Assembly: GCA_963665005.2 (NCBI GenBank)
Contig: CAXXTQ010000001.1
Span: 2,728,001 to 2,792,000 of the forward strand
Source: G963665005 sp963665005
GTDB lineage: Bacteria > Bacillota > Clostridia > Christensenellales > SZUA-584
Length of the DNA stretch: 64,000 bases
Direction of reading: 5' to 3'
Every line of letters starts with the position of its first letter. Within the stretch, counting starts at the first letter, position 1. Below are positions 63,812 to 64,000 of this stretch, piece after piece. The position numbers and the translations under genes were made by a program. The notes below the pieces were generated by a model. That model had not been told where the DNA came from. It was given only the letters and a program-made list of their open reading frames with translations, and made no database searches.

Positions 63812-64000
63812 TTAAACGCTTATCCCTGCTACACTCGTCCCAATCCTTTCGACTCCAGCTGAAATCATTACGTTGGCCGTTTGGGAAGTCTTTATATCTC
63901 CCACCACTTTTACTTTCATTTTATCTTTACACATGCCAATAAAATCTTTGATATCATTCATATCGTATGGGCGGCTACTGATAATATTAGAAATGACTAT
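63812..64000 (-). CDS. deoC-like aldolase, C-terminal part (cut by window edge)
   Basis: The last 62 codons read IVISNIISSRPYDMNDIKDF, then MKVKVVGDIKTSQTANVMIS and AGVERIGTSVAGISV with stop TAA. This is the end of a deoxyribose-phosphate aldolase: the Schiff-base lysine is in KVKVVGD and the phosphate loop in RIGTS. It lies 38 bases upstream of GntR in the same operon. The substrate may be deoxyribose 5-phosphate or another 2-deoxy sugar phosphate. The relic at 52454-52750 is its duplicate. Confidence 0.85.
   Translation of the reverse strand: MVISNIISSRPYDMNDIKDFIGMCKDKMKVKVVGDIKTSQTANVMISAGVERIGTSVAGISV

Noticed and set aside
1..64000. IS element, integrase or transposase genes
   Set aside because: No transposase or recombinase frame was found; duplicated segments are flanked only by relics, and TnpV alone is not a transposase.

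Overview
The window looks like the chromosome of an anaerobic, AT-rich member of the Clostridia (Firmicutes). The support is strong GGAGG-type ribosome binding sites, short AT-rich spacers, rho-independent terminators, three rbs/xyl-type sugar ABC importers, c-di-GMP-I riboswitches and bacterial microcompartment relics. This is an inference; there is no rRNA or tRNA gene to fix the taxon. Nearly all genes lie on the minus strand.

Region 1 (1-15.1 kb) is part of an integrative/conjugative element. Read in the minus direction it holds parA, parB, several small or decayed ORFs, a type I restriction-modification operon (hsdM, a PD-(D/E)XK nuclease, hsdS, a two-TM protein, hsdR), a DUF91-like relic, and the first 1501 codons of a giant methylase-helicase (LtrC-like) gene that runs off the left edge. 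A TnpV-like gene is embedded in another frame of that giant gene. The nuclease and membrane protein make the hsd operon unusual. A 0.7 kb array of ~130-bp intergenic repeats (15.2-15.9 kb) separates the element from ordinary chromosome.

Region 2 (16-24 kb) has an orphan trpB, a MOFRL-type glycerate 2-kinase, a lipoprotein msrAB fusion broken by a one-base frameshift, and a 1209-residue surface protein made of MBG and InlB-type repeats. Upstream of the surface protein are two complete c-di-GMP-I riboswitches in tandem, each with its own terminator. A membrane GGDEF diguanylate cyclase at 33.7-34.9 kb could supply the ligand.

Region 3 (24.3-33.5 kb) is one operon: ino1 (inositol-3-phosphate synthase), a PfkB kinase, a Gfo/Idh/MocA dehydrogenase, a sugar ABC importer and a KpsF-like SIS isomerase. 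It is divergent from a LacI regulator, with paired 12-bp-phased operator-like repeats between them. It may be a non-canonical inositol or inositol-phosphate pathway.

Region 4 (35.5-64 kb) is a repeatedly duplicated and decayed sugar-catabolic locus. The best copy (53.2-64 kb) reads deoC (cut by the edge), GntR regulator, zinc alcohol dehydrogenase, 2-hydroxyacid dehydrogenase, class II aldolase paralogue, TIM-barrel protein, PIG-L deacetylase, ABC importer, aldo/keto reductase. A second copy (49.4-53 kb) keeps GntR and an FGGY kinase; the rest are relics of adh, the 2-hydroxyacid dehydrogenase, aldolase, deoC, an ABC ATPase and a BMC-T microcompartment shell protein. A third copy (36.2-43.1 kb) keeps importer, reductase and TIM-barrel genes plus kinase, aldolase and permease relics. 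Between copies two and three sit an Rhs/YD-repeat relic and a TetR-controlled operon (thiolase, 3-hydroxybutyryl-CoA dehydrogenase, CoA-transferase, FabG-like reductase) for C4 acyl-CoA or ketone-body metabolism. The most promising undescribed system is this GntR/deoC/aldolase pathway. Its aldolase lacks the usual catalytic Asp and its locus carries microcompartment debris.
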